A DNA stretch of 64,000 bases from Cymodocea nodosa (taxonomy: Eukaryota > Streptophyta > Magnoliopsida > Alismatales > Cymodoceaceae), in NCBI GenBank assembly GCA_036874045.1, contig CM072336.1, forward strand, positions 18,409,001 to 18,473,000. The letters are read 5' to 3'. The stretch's first letter is position 1, and every line of letters starts with the position of its first letter. Of the stretch, positions 32,458 through 45,054 are shown one piece after another. The notes under the pieces were generated by a model. The model was not told the DNA's origin, did not search any database, and saw nothing but the letters and a program-made list of their open reading frames with translations. The position numbers and the translations under genes are program-made.

Positions 32458-34694
32458 TTAATCCTTTTTCCTAAGTTCATCTACTTCCTTCTAGAGCTTT
32501 TCTAATTGTTGTTCTAATTGATTTATCCTCTCAACAGCCCATATAATTACTCCAGAAGGTCCAAGAATCTCAGCAGCTGCAGTATAATTTCTGTATTCCT
32601 TCACTGAAATGGTTCTTGATCTTATCCTTTTGGATGTCCATTTCGTGAAGTCAATGCTATCCACCATCAATAGTGGAATCAAGTCTCCATAAAATAATTT
32701 TTTCTTTACTGCTCTCAGTTTGGAGATAAATACTTTGTACTAATTAACTTGAATTTTGTTCACAACTACATATGTGGCCCACTTGACAAATTGAATAAGT
32801 TCAATGTCGTGGCCTTGTCTTTGATAAACAGTTTTTACTAGTATGGTTGTAACCATGTGTGCCATTCCATTTAAGTACTTCAGTTTGTTCAGTAATGGCA
32901 CACTAGGGTCGATGGCTATGCATTGTTTAATTTCCTGTTCAGCCCATTCCACTGAAGTTGTTTCTTCCAGAATTTCAATTCTTTCATTTCTCAATCCGAA
33001 AATATTGTGGAGAAGCACTAGTGTTATCTATACATCAGCTTGCTCCATATTGGAAATTAATCCACTTTCTCCTTCTCTCAAATTAGCATAAAAGTAAGAC
33101 ACTAGATTTTCGTATACTACATGCCCTCTCTACTGAGAAATAAATTGTAGTAGACCCTAGAACTCAAATAAGTCTTTAATTTCTTGCATACCATCCTAGT
33201 TCACTGGTCTACTGTATATAATATCATATCCCTTTATCTCTTGATATTTATTATAAGCTTCCTGACTCCAAAAGTGTACTTCATTTAGAATGGTAGCTTC
33301 AGCCAGGTTAGGAATTTGAATTTGTTGCTCTAGAGGGGTTTGTTCTTAAAGTTCTTCTTCTATATGTTGAACTTGAATTTACTGAACATGATCCGGAGAT
33401 TCTTGCATTTTTGCTTCTACTTCTGTCTGTGGTGGAGAGCCGACAGAACTCTCCACTCTATCTTGAATTCTTTCAATTAATTGTTGAAGAGTTTCTCCCT
33501 CTTCAATGGAATCTGTCGAGTCATTTTTTCTTTGTTCAATATGTACTTGTTCAGATTCTTATTCAGTTTCTACTCTTTCTTCTTTCTCCTGACTACCAAT
33601 ATACATTGTTATTGTTCTTTCTGATTTTGTGGCAGATTGGGATGGAGTCATGGGCAAATCAGCTTCTGCCCTAATTTCAGTTTCTTTTGCTGGTATAGGC
33701 TGCAGACTAATTTCAGCCTATTTTTCTTCTTCTCTTTGCTCTTGCTACTGCTGCTCCTGCTCATCCTCAGCTTCGGATAGCAGGTCTACAAAAATAGGCT
33801 TTGAAGGTCCTTCTAAAATTTTTAGCTCCTGTTTAATCTCTATAGGAGCTTCAGGCACTATCTCTTTTCCTTTGCTTCTTCTAATTAGTTGTGCTTGGTC
33901 TTCCTCTTCCTCCTCTAAGATTAAATCTACAAAAATGGGCTCTTGAGGCCCTCGAGCCACAAGTATTGGCTCTTCCTGTTTTACACTTTTTATAATTACT
34001 AGTCTTGAAAGACCAACTTCAGCTTCTTTAGCAACCCTTGATCGAGCTGCTTCTTGATGCTGCTCTACTTTAATTGTATATTGGGCCTTCAACCTATCTG
34101 CAGCCTTTTTCTTGCAGAGTGCATCATACAATAAATGTGCTTTTGCCACAACCATATCTTCAGAATTTCCTTGGCTTTTGGCAACTTTGACAAGCTCTAC
34201 AAACTCTCTCCATTCCTCTAGTGTTGATGGCCCCAAAAATGCAACTTTTTTGACCAGCCTAAGTGGTGGAACGGATGGTCCTGGCTGCTGTTCCTTAGGA
34301 ATTGGTCTTTCAGCAGTCGGCTCTACAGCTGCAGGTTCTTCAATTGCTTCCTCTGTTGCTCCTAGATTGCCCACCAAGCATGTCCACCAATATGTCGTAC
34401 AAACCATAATCTGGATTTGCACCGGATCAGTTCTAGGGCAACTTCATTACCTGACCTGATTTTTCTTTCTCTATTTACTGCAACTTCTGTTGCTACCTTT
34501 ATCTTCATCTCTACAATCTGAGGTATCTTAATATTTAAATCTACTAAAACTTTCCTCTAGTAGAAAATGTCAAATTCTACCTTTTGGAGTTCTTTTTCGT
34601 TCGTTGTGTTCCTAATCTTTTGTCTCGTGTGCCATTCTTCTAATTCTTTGAGAAATCTCGTGGTGTCTATTTCCTCCTAAAACTCTAGCGTCAT
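32458..34694 (-). pseudogene. Accessory ORF of Athila copy B, near full length
   Basis: This is the most complete gypsy copy, about 745 codons from ATG 34694 to TAA 32458. The section 34422-33745 is open and contains the acidic EPIFVDL repeats. The C-domain at about 33250-32560 carries FGLRNERIEIL, KYLNGMAHMVTTILV, YQRQGHDIE, NKIQVN*YKVF and KKLFYGD. Each has a counterpart at the same spacing in copia (FGLKNEG or VLGLKNEG, RVGHNMEVS, NRIQINWFDVF, SKLFYGD). A heptad-like tail (INQLEQQLEKL) ends it. Stops include 34677-34679, 34557-34559 and NKIQVN* near 32740. No signal peptide or membrane span. Function unknown. The domain resembles the database 'putative plant transposon protein' family (from memory). 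Confidence 0.7.
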
Positions 34695-34796
34695 CTTGTC
34701 TTCGTGGTGTAACGGAATGGAACAGAATCGCTCTGATCTCTACTATTCTAAGTTCTAAATGATTCTACAGATAATGCCCCCAAATGTTAACTTTTA

Positions 34797-35030
34797 GTAT
34801 AAATAAACTCTAAGTTTTAGGCAGGTAATCAGGTCATTTTCCCCTGCAAAGTCTCACTCTCTCACTCACTTCTCCGTGGAGTTACGGTTAACTCCACGGA
34901 CTAAGTCCATGGACTTAACTACTATACTCCGTTGAGTTATAGTTAACTCAACAGGGTAAGTTTGTTAACTTATCCTAGACTCAACAAAGTAAGTTCATTG
35001 AGTTAAGCGTAACTCAACGGACTTTCTGTA
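34797..35030 (-). promoter_or_regulatory. Candidate promoter of Athila accessory ORF, copy B
   Basis: TAACTCCACGG, GTTGAGTTAT and TAACTCAACGGAC repeats fill 34873-35022. ATTTATACT on the minus strand (about 34797-34805) lies about 105 bases before ATG 34694. This is the same arrangement as copy A. Confidence 0.5.
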
Positions 35031-35059
35031 AAGTTATAACTAATAAAAATACTTATAAT

Positions 35060-35400
35060 AATAATTTTACTTTAGTCAAGACCGAAGAATTTCCAGTATA
35101 ACCGACTCTTATTTTTTCAACATTTTAAAATTTAGGTCAAACTGTTATATTCCTTAGTTAAATCGAAATTAAATACTATTTTTTTTCTCTACCAGTTGAA
35201 TCGATACTATGCTTCGGTAAAACCAACATTTTTACTTAATATAATATATAGATTTTTTTATGCTCTTATGTTTCGATCAAACTGATGGATCCTATCGGCT
35301 GAACCGCAACGATTTTTTTTCTTTTAATATATGTGTTTCAGCAAAACCGATAATTTCTTCCGATTGAACCATGACTATGTTCAATTAAGTTTTTTTTTTG
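35060..35400 (-). repeat. Array of CGGT..AACCG motifs, copy B
   Basis: About ten degenerate units (for example GGTCAAACTG, GTTGAATCG, CGGTAAAACC, CGGCTGAACCG, GCAAAACCGA), spaced roughly 30-40 bases, occupy the pol-accessory spacer at the same place as in copies A and C. Confidence 0.5.
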
Positions 35401-35429
35401 TTTTTTTTTATTTACAAACTTAGATGATT

Positions 35430-36401
35430 TCTTACCAAGTAAGGCTTGAGTAGTCCTCTACTCTTACTTTTTCTATAATTCCAACAGAACTTTTTGGAAT
35501 CTTCAAAATAGGTTTGAGTCTTTGTCCATTTACTTTAAATATATTCTGATTTTTAGGATTTTCAATTTCAATAGCTCCATAGGAATAAATATTTCAAATT
35601 ATGTAAGGTCCTGCCCACTTAGATCTTAATTTTCTTAGATGGTTATGGAGTCTAGTCATGTAAAGATATACTTCTTGTCCTACTTCAAAGGTTTTTGGAA
35701 TAATTTTCTTGTCATGCAAGAACTTCATTTTCTCTTTTTCTCTTACAATATTCGAATAAGCTTCATTCCTAAATTCTTCTAATTCAATGAATTGTATTTT
35801 CCTGTTTACAACAGCTTGATTTAAATTAGTGTTCAGAGTTTTTAATGCCCAATAAGCTTTATGTTTAATTTCAGCTAGTAAATGAAAACTTTTTCCATAT
35901 ACTAGCCTAAAAGGTGACATACCTAAGCTTGTCTTATAAGCAGTTCTATAAGCCCAAAGTGCATATATTAATCTAATAGCCCAATCTGTTCTAGAAGGAT
36001 TTACTACTTTTTCTAAGATTAACTTAATTTGTTTGTTTGCACTTTCTACTTGTCCACTTGTTTGCAGATGATATGATGTTGCAATTTTGTGATTTACTCC
36101 ATATTTCTTCATTAAGGCTTCAAAACTTCTATTACAGAAATGAGTTCCTCTATCACTTATAATAGCTTTAGGTATTCCAAATCTGGTAATTATATTAGTT
36201 CTAATAAAATGTATTACCACTTTGTTGTCATTAGTTTTTGTAGGAATAACTTCTATCCATTTAGATACATAATGCACCCCCAACAATATATAATTAAATT
36301 GATTAGACAAAGGAAATGGACCCATAAAATCTATTCCTTAAACATCAAAGATTTCAACCTCAACGATAGGGTTTAGAGGCATCATATTCCTCTTTGATAT
36401 C
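35430..36401 (-). pseudogene. pol: Athila pol, integrase core and C-terminus (copy B, left part)
   Basis: Open from 36325 to 35594 with MGPFP, SDRGTHFCN and SGQVESANK (integrase D-D-E), SLGMSPFRLVYGK and a C-terminal MTRLHNHLRKLRSKWAGPY, the GPY-type end that helps target integration. A stop at about 36326 separates the preceding GIDF-type residues. The zinc-binding part of the same domain lies beyond copia element 3, at 48674-48900. Joining across the insertion uses the 5-base duplication CTTCC. Confidence 0.85.
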
Positions 36402-36406
36402 CTTCC

Positions 36407-37990
36407 TGTAGGATCGTATGGCTACACAAGAGGGGGGTGAATTGTGTATTTCAATATTTTTGAATATAATTGAAACTTTAAAACTCAAAAATAAGTCAAG
36501 ACATTGTTTTCATAAAATCATTTTTATTCAAGGTTTCAATTACAATATACAATTCAATTCTCCTCAGAAATTGTAGATGCAATTATATCTCGATACCATG
36601 TTTCATCTATACAATTTCATAACTACAAATAGAGAAAACTAATTTGCGGAATTTAAAACATTTCTCCCTATTTGAGATTTTTCTTCTTCTTCTTCTTCTT
36701 TCTTTTTCAGCAATTCTTTAATGATGAATATCTTGTCTTTTTATGCTTCACTGAATTTGCTTTCTTCTAATACTTCAAATCTTCAGTGACGTATATAATA
36801 CCTTTTTCTGCTTCACTGAATTTTCTTCCACCTGAGAGCTTTTCCCGAAGAGGTGTTTTTGATCCCTAAAAAGATTTTCCTTTTGGTGTGCAGAGATAGT
36901 TTGATCCTTGAAAAGATTTTTTGTTTTGTGTGCAAGGATAGTTTGATCAACGAGAATTCTATGTCTTTTATACTATATCTTCATTTCATGCATATCCTCC
37001 ACGTTTAATCACTACCAGTTTTCCACTTCTTCATGTCTTTGCTTTTTCCTTCATCGAAACACACACGTTTTGACCCACGTTTATATTTCGAATTTTCTTT
37101 AATCATCAGTCTTGGATCTCTGAAAAATTTCCTGCAAAGTAAACTTTCTCATCCAAAATTTTTTATTAGTGTAATAAGTAGTCGTTACTTTAATGTTAAC
37201 TAAATGAGTAACATAAGTAGATATTAACTTAACGTTTCTAACTTAACGAGTTCCTCATGTGCCATTTCACGTGACAAGTACTGTAGCTAACTCAACGAAC
37301 TAAGTCTGTGGTGTTACGCTAACTCAACGAACCATCTTCGTTGTATTATGATAACTCAACGAACCAGTAAAAAAATTGTTTTTATAATAAGAATTTTATC
37401 ACGTGCAAAAATAACAACTTAAGTTTACAACTCTAACCTAACGCGTTGCCTTAGTGTTCAATATAGCAACTCAATGCGTTTAGTTATGTTAACTTAACAA
37501 GTTAAACATGTGCACCTCACGTGATACAATATAACATTCGTAACTTATAATTTCACCACGTGTACAACACTAACTTAACGAGTTCGTCTCTTCTTTTACT
37601 CACTAACTCAACGAGTTCTCACGTGACCTATTTTAACTTTTAAGCCTCTAACTCAACGAGTTCTCACGTGATCTCTATACAAATAACATTCTAACTTAAC
37701 GAGTTGTCTAAACGTGCATTGTTCATGATATAGAAGATATAACTTTAAAACATATCATGTTTTTCAATAAAAACACACGTTAACTTAATGTTTAGTTAAA
37801 TGAGAAATTAATGCAATGAAATGACTAGTTATTTAACAATATAATTTCAGATTCAATATAGACAAGTATTTATATCAATAAACTTTTTCTGTATTAATTG
37901 ATGATTTTAATTTCTTTTCACAAGCAATAGTAATTGAGCAAATATGATTATTTTCATTCATCACACATCATCAAAACAAAATACTCAACA
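36407..37990 (-). repeat. 3' LTR of element 3 (1,584 bp)
   Basis: Plus-strand ends are TGTAGGATCG...AAATACTCAACA. The polypurine tract complement ATCTCCCCCTTTTT follows directly at 37991. It contains the G-box array (about 37270-37670) and the TATA box (36966-36972). Confidence 0.92.
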
Positions 37991-38003
37991 ATCTCCCCCT
38001 TTT
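37991..38003 (-). other. Polypurine tract of element 3
   Basis: The minus strand reads AAAAAGGGGGAGAT directly before the 3' LTR. Only about 95 bases separate it from the accessory stop, against about 480-495 in elements 1 and 2, so a deletion of some 390 bases occurred here. Confidence 0.8.
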
Positions 38004-38097
38004 TGATGATGACAAAACCATATTAAATCAATTATGAAATATGTTTAACTCAACAAAGCACCTTCGTTGGGTTAACTTTTCATTCAACAAACAACTA

Positions 38098-40356
38098 TCA
38101 ACCCCTCCTAAGTATATCACTTATAGCATTACATATTTTATCTCCTAGATTCCTAATATCATTTCTGATGTCGTTAAGCACTACATCTAAGTAAGGAGGT
38201 AGCTGGGTTTGATGTTCTGCTTGAACTGAATAACGTTGTTGTTGTTGTATATGGTCTATATAATCAAGTTGTTGTTGTTGTTGTTGAGGTTTATGCATGA
38301 CCTGGAATCGTTGCAAATCATTACACTAAATGCTCTCATGCCTTTAGTTTTAGAGGGCCAATCATATAAATTCAATTGGCTTGCAAGGATTCTACATACA
38401 GCATCACCATAAAATAACTTTGAACTCATATGCTGTAGTTGAGAAATAAAAACATCAAACCAATTGATTTGAATTCTATTCAGCAGGCCATAAATTGTAT
38501 ATAAACAGCTTCTGCTGACTTCCAAATTGTGTCCAACTCTCTGAAATAAATTTACATGCAATATATTTGCAATGAACCTTGCCTCTACATTCAGATTTTC
38601 CATTAATCTCATTTCAGAATATACATCTGGAATTTTTGATAAAGACTAAATGTTCCATTCCAGTTGTTTAATCATGTCAAATCTGTTTGTAATAACAACA
38701 CCTTCATTCTTTAATCCCAAAACTTCAAAAATTAACTTAGGAGACAATATAAACTCCTATTGATTGATTTGAGTTTTCAGAAAATTTCCATTCTTGACCA
38801 GATTGCTATAAAAAGCTGTAATAAGCTCTATGTATTGATTCTATTTCATTCCAACTAGCAAGAATTGAATGAGTCCTTGATACTCAAATAGATCTCTTAT
38901 TTCCATCAAATTTCTAAATTTTAAAGGTCGAGCATGTAGAATCTGACGTGTAATCAGATTATTGTATTTCTGCAATGCTTCTTCAGATCTAAAATGAATT
39001 GTATTACCTTGAATTTGTAATATTGTACATAAAGAAGGTGATACCTAAGGCTGTGATTCTGAATTTATTTCATCTTCAGGAACCTCTTCTTCAAAATGAA
39101 TGTCATGTTGTTCCTTTGTGAAAATATTTTCTTGAAGCTGTGTATGTAAGCTTGATTCTTCAGCTTCAACAGTGTAAGGAACATTTTCAATATGCTCAAC
39201 ATTCATCTATTTAGTCTCTATAGAATGATCAGAGTTCAATTTTTCCACAAATTCTACAGCTGGTGTATCTGTCTGTAATTGTTCATTTTGTTTAATAGAT
39301 ATTTCCATTAAGATATGCTGTGAATTCTTAGACTCTACTTCTATAGATTTTGAAGAAGGCTAATTAACTTTTAGCTCTTCTAGAGTCTTAACATTTTCAA
39401 TATCTACTACTCTAGACAATTCAGCCTGTGAACTAGTTACTGCCTCATCATTATCAATTATATCTGTAATAACTTGTTCAATGTCAGGTCTGATGCTTTA
39501 ATTTGTCAATTTCTACATCATCAGGACTTGTACTAATAGAAAAACTTGAGCTCATATTTAACTTGGATTTCTTCTCAAGTTTTCTAGCAAGAGAAAATAA
39601 AGTCTCATTATCTTCATCAGTTTCAGTATGCTCGGAACTGTTGAGTGTATCAGATGCACGATAAGGTACAATGTCTAAACATACATTGTCATTTGGAAAT
39701 ATATTTTCATCTGATTTGCCTTTTTCAACAGACTTTGTTTCCTTAGACATAATTTTTCTAACTTTCCTTTTACTATAACATTTTTGTTTCTCCTCTTCAA
39801 GTATTGCTGTTTTCTTTTCAAATTGCTCCATAAAAGTTTTCTGCTTTAGTTCTTCTAAGGAACTTTCTATTGCTATAGCCTTTCGAAGACCTTCAACTTT
39901 TCTGTATTCTACAGCAATATTTGATTTTACTTGTTTTGAATATAAATGGGTAGAGATAGCTAATTCATGTTCTTCCTCAAATGGTTGTAGTCGTGTACCA
40001 CTAATAGGAGTTTGAGGAATTCTAGTTGATGAACCTACACCGTTTTCCAAATATTTTGCATACTGTTCCAAAAATGCAATCTCAACACATTTCATTCTGT
40101 ATTCTCTATCATATTTACTATGAATACCTATGTACTTAATACTGGCATCTGTATTTTGAAGTTCTTGTCTAACTTCATCTAGTATTTCTTCAGAAAAGAA
40201 GTAATCTTTATAAATTTCTGCTAACCTTTTGTCCACTCGAAATATTTTCTTGAACCAAATGCGTGGAACTTCATCATTCTCTATTTCTTTTCCTTTCGCA
40301 TCTCTTCTGCTTTTGCCTTTTTTTCTGCCACGACCTTTGTAGAACTTGGAGACCAT
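38098..40356 (-). pseudogene. Accessory ORF of copia element 3
   Basis: ATG 40356 opens MVSKFYKGRGRKKGKSRR. It is open to 39484 (about 290 codons), then broken by a frameshift and several stops, with C-domain pieces at 38612-38256 (RVGHNLEVS, NRIQINWFDVF, KLFYGD) and the tail at 38316-38098 (SDILRRG). The glutamine-rich CAA run at about 38238-38290 differs in length from element 1. Spacing to pol and promoter features upstream (TTTAAATA at 40440-40447) match elements 1 and 2. Protein divergence from elements 1 and 2 is clearly larger than between those two. Confidence 0.7.
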
Positions 40357-41934
40357 CGTCGCAGGTTGTAATAGTAACAAGTGGGAAATATTTTTCTTGA
40401 CAGAGTTTACAAGTAACCTAAGTGCCCGTGTAAAAAGTGTTTAAATAGGGTTTTAGGTGACTAACTCAACATAAAGAGAAGTCGGGTTTAGATATTAAAT
40501 GAATATTGAATAAAGTTTATTCAATCAAGGTACCCGAAATAATCAAGTATAACTCGTTGAGTTAACTAACCTAACGAGTAAAACGTTGTCTAGAGGTAGT
40601 TTTACACGTTACCTTATCTAACATAACGTGTACTTAGTACACGTTACTAAAAACAAGTTTCGGATGCTTCCTTTCGAAGACAACATACTACACTTAACAT
40701 TATCTTGAGAGCATTGTAAACTATTCTAACATTCCTGTCCTTTGAATCTAAAATAGTTTATTTGTTTTTTTAAATTATTTCATCAAGATTTTAAGAGGAC
40801 ATTAATTCAGATTAACCAAGATTTGTATTCTGAATTATATTAATCTGATTTGGACTTTGTTAATCCTCCCCCTACAAATATACTTTATATATATATTAAA
40901 TCAAAATACAAAATATACTTGTATAACAATAGATGTTAAGTATAACTATGTTAAATTTTCTTTTTAGAAACTTTCGTTATTTTGACTTCATCAAAAATGA
41001 TTTCCAGAATCAATTCCTACTGTATATGAATCAAAACACAACTTTGAACTCTATATGATTAATTCAAGGAGAATAAAAGAATGTATCTCAAATAAACATT
41101 TTCAAAAGTACTAATGTTGATTCAATAACTCAGTAGTCATATTGGTAGAAACTATATTTGATTCAAAGATATCTATAATTAATGAAACAACTTTTTTCTT
41201 TTCAAAACAGTAAATATTGATAATTTTCTTTAAAAGTTAGTTTGAACAGCTTGAATCATACAAGAGCTTTCTAATGTACCTGTGTAATGAGCTTTCAGTC
41301 AACAATCCTAGATCTGATCAGGACCTTAGGTTGCCAGATTTAAAAAATCCTTTTTCAGGACAACAATCCTTACATACCTATCTGCTCAAGTACAAAATGC
41401 TCGTGATCAATCTGATCAATAAACTCTCAAAGATTTTCACTTTGTAAGCACTTTTCATTTTAAGCACAATATATATGTATTCCATTAATACAGATGCAAT
41501 AAACACAAATCTCATACAATTTTTGCTTCTATGATTTTATTGAAAATATGAATGAGTTTCAATAAGCTTATACTTTTGATTAACAGTTTAAGATGAGTTA
41601 CATATAACTTATTCTACAAGTTTAATCAATTAAGTCAAATTTATGCATGATCATATGCACTTTCCTTGATTCAAAGAAAACACTTAATCAAAATTTTAAA
41701 ATGTCAGAAATATTTAATGTTTTTCATTTACACTTCCACTTAAAATCGTAAAAACCATTAAAATTGATAAACTACTTAAAATCAATAAGATACTACTATG
41801 ATTTTACAATAAATACATAGTATCTTAAGTAGCAGTTTAGATATTACTTTAGATATTTATGATAAGTATATAATATCTATGAGGTGAACAACATCATCAA
41901 TACTATTTATCTTTTTATGTGGAGTTTAAGCATT

Positions 41935-44900
41935 TTACACATCACATAGCCTACAAATACCCAAATTTAATCTAATGTTGCAGAATGTATTTTCGTTTAG
42001 AGGTTTTGTAAATATATCAGCTAATTGATTTTTATTAGACACAAATTCTAATTTAATTTTTCCTTTAATTACGTTATCTCTTAGAAAATGATGTCCAACC
42101 TCTATATGCTTTGCTCTAGAATATAATACAAGATTTTTGGATGGATTTATTGCAGAACTACTGTCACAATAAATCTCAGCTATATCATAAGATAATCCAA
42201 AATCTTCTAAAGTTTGCCTTATCTATAGAATCTAAGTGCAACATAGTGCAGCAGCAACATATTCAGCTTCGGTAGTAGAAAGTGCTACACAATTTTGCTT
42301 TTTACTAAACCATGACACCAAATTATTTCCCAATAATTGACATGTGCCATTGGTACTCTTTCTATCAGATTTAGATCCTACATAATCAGCATCAGTATAT
42401 CCTATAAGATCTATTGAACTATCCTTAGATTAATACAATCTGAAATGTTTAGTTCCTTGCATATATCTAAATATTCTTTTAACTGCAATTGAGTGTGATT
42501 CTTTAGGATTAGTTTGAAATCTAGCACAAACACACACAGCAAACATAATATCAGGTCCACTAGCAGTCAAATAAAGTAAATAACCAATCATACTTCTGTA
42601 TTTTCTTTGATTTATTGATTTTCCTATGTCATCAATATCTAACTTTAAAGAAGTACTCATAGGAGTTCCTCGAATCCTTGTATCATTAAAATTAAATTTC
42701 TTAAGCATTTCATCTGCATATTCTTCCAAATTTAAAAATATACCTTTATCCATTTGCTTAATTTGAAGTCCTAGAAAATATGAAAGTTCTCCTATCATAC
42801 TCATTTCAAACTAACTAGTCATCTCTTCAGAAAATATTTTTATCAATTTATCAGAAGTTGTTCCAAAGATTATATCATCCACGTATATTTGAACAACAAT
42901 CTGATCTTTACCATCTCTCTTAATAAATAGAGTATGATCTACTTTTCCGATGATATAGCATTTTCCTATTAAAAAAGTAGATAATCTTTCATACCATGAT
43001 CTAGGTGCTTGCTTCAAACCATATAAGGCTTTCTTCAATTTATACACAAAGTCAGGATTTTTATTATCTTCAAATCTGGGAGGTTGTTTTACATAGACTT
43101 CTTCATTAATTAAACCATTTAGAAATGCACTCTTTACATCCATTTGAAATAATTTAAAATCCATATAACAAGCATAGGCCAATAATATTCTAATACTTTC
43201 TAACCTAGCCACAGGAGCAAATGTTTTATCATAATCTAGTCCTTCTTCTTGTGTAAACCCTTGTGCAACCAATCTAGCTTTGTTCCTTATAACTTGACCA
43301 GTTTCGTTAGTTTTGTTTCTAAAGATCCACTTTGTACCTATTATGGATTGATTTTCTGGTGGAGAGAGTAATTCCCAAACATCATTTCTGATGAATTGAT
43401 TTAGTTCTTCTTGCATTGCCACTATCCAATTTTCATCAGATAATGCTTCTTCTATATTCCTTGGTTCCACCATAGAAACAAACATACACATACTATTTAA
43501 GTTTACTGAAGCTCTAGTTTTAACTCCCTCATTAATATTACCAATGACTTGAGTAATGGGATGTGACGAAGAATAACTCCAATTTCTCTGATTTTCCTCA
43601 ATATTCTCATCAACATTTGAAGGTCCATCACTGTCATCATTAGTTTGATCATGTAAGTTCATATTTTTGATTTTCTTCGATAAATCTTCAATCTCTCTAT
43701 TGATCTCTAACTCTTTTGGGAAATTGATCATATCATCATTATCAGCTTTAGATTGAGATTCTCTAAAAGAATTTTCATTGAAGCTTACATGGAGGGTTTC
43801 TTCAATAGTCCTAAAAGTCTTATTATATACTCTATAGGCTTTACTTCTAGTAGAGTATCCTACAAAAATTCCTTCATCTGCTTTGGCTTGAAATTTATCC
43901 CTTTTATCCTTTATATTAAGAATAAAACACTTGTTGCCAAATAGTTTCATATAGGAAATTTTTGGAACCCTATTAAACATAATTTCATAAGGAGTTTTAT
44001 TAACATGAGGTCTTAAGTGACTTCTATTAATAACATAACAAACTGTATTCACTGCTTCAGCCCAAAGATTTTGAGGTAACTTATGTTCATTCAACATAGT
44101 TCTGGCCATTTCCTAAAGTGATCTATTCTTTCTCTCAACAACACCATTTTGAGACGGTGCTCTTGGAAAAGAAAAACTGTGATCAATGCCATGATCTATA
44201 CAATAATTATTCATTTGATCATTATCAAATTCAATACCATGATCACTCCTAAGTTTTTGAATAGAGACACTTTGTTCATTTTGAACAAAATTGCAAAATA
44301 TTTTAAATTTTTCAAAAACTTCTATCTTAGATGCTAGAAAATATGCCCAAGTGTATCTAGAGAAGTCATCTACTAAAACAAATACATACCATTTACCACC
44401 AAGACTCATGATTCTTGTTGGTCCAAATAGATCCATATGCATGAGTTCTAAGACTCTCTTGCTTGAAATATTAGTTTTGGATTTAAAAGAGTTTTTATGA
44501 AGTTTACCTAACTCACATGCATCACAGATAAAGTCCTTTGAGTATTTAATCTTTGGTAAACCTCTCACTAAATGTTTTCTAGATAGTTTATGTAACAGTT
44601 TCATATTTATATGCCCAATCCTTCTATGCCATAGATATGCATCACTAGTTTTAGCTAGCAAACATGAATTTAAATCAACTGCACCGGAAGGTAAAAATAA
44701 AATACATACAGAACCTTTTCTTTTAGCAATAAACTTAATTTCATCTTTATTTTTATCAATAATTTTGCATACATTATCTTCAAACACCACATAATATCCA
44801 TTTTCAAATAGTTTTATAACACTCAGCAAATTAAATCTTAGGTTTTCTACATATAGTACATTCAAAATAACACAAGTCGAAGTTATTTGAACATTGCCCA

Positions 44901-45054
44901 TACCTATGATTTTATCTTTGCTTTTGTTTCCAAATGTTACACTTCCTTTCATGGTATTTGTAAAATTTTGTAGTAGACTTTTCTGTTCAGTCATGTGACT
45001 TGACGCTCCACTGTCCAAGATCCATTTTGATGTTGTTTCCTCTTGCAAAACAAA
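41935..45054 (-). pseudogene. pol: Copia pro-pol remnant (element 3)
   Basis: Protease (WILDSGASSHMTEQ near 45020), GAG-pre-integrase site, and integrase with HMDLFGP, SDHGIEFD and NGVVERKN (E kept). A stop at 44110-44112 is followed by a long open frame to 42811 covering reverse transcriptase with DVKSAFLNG and YVDD (about 42880). A stop follows EEMTS, then an open frame to about 42430, then RNase H with several stops to TAA 41935. In contrast to elements 1 and 2, the codon before MDKG is CAA (IKQMDKG), not TAA. Confidence 0.9.
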
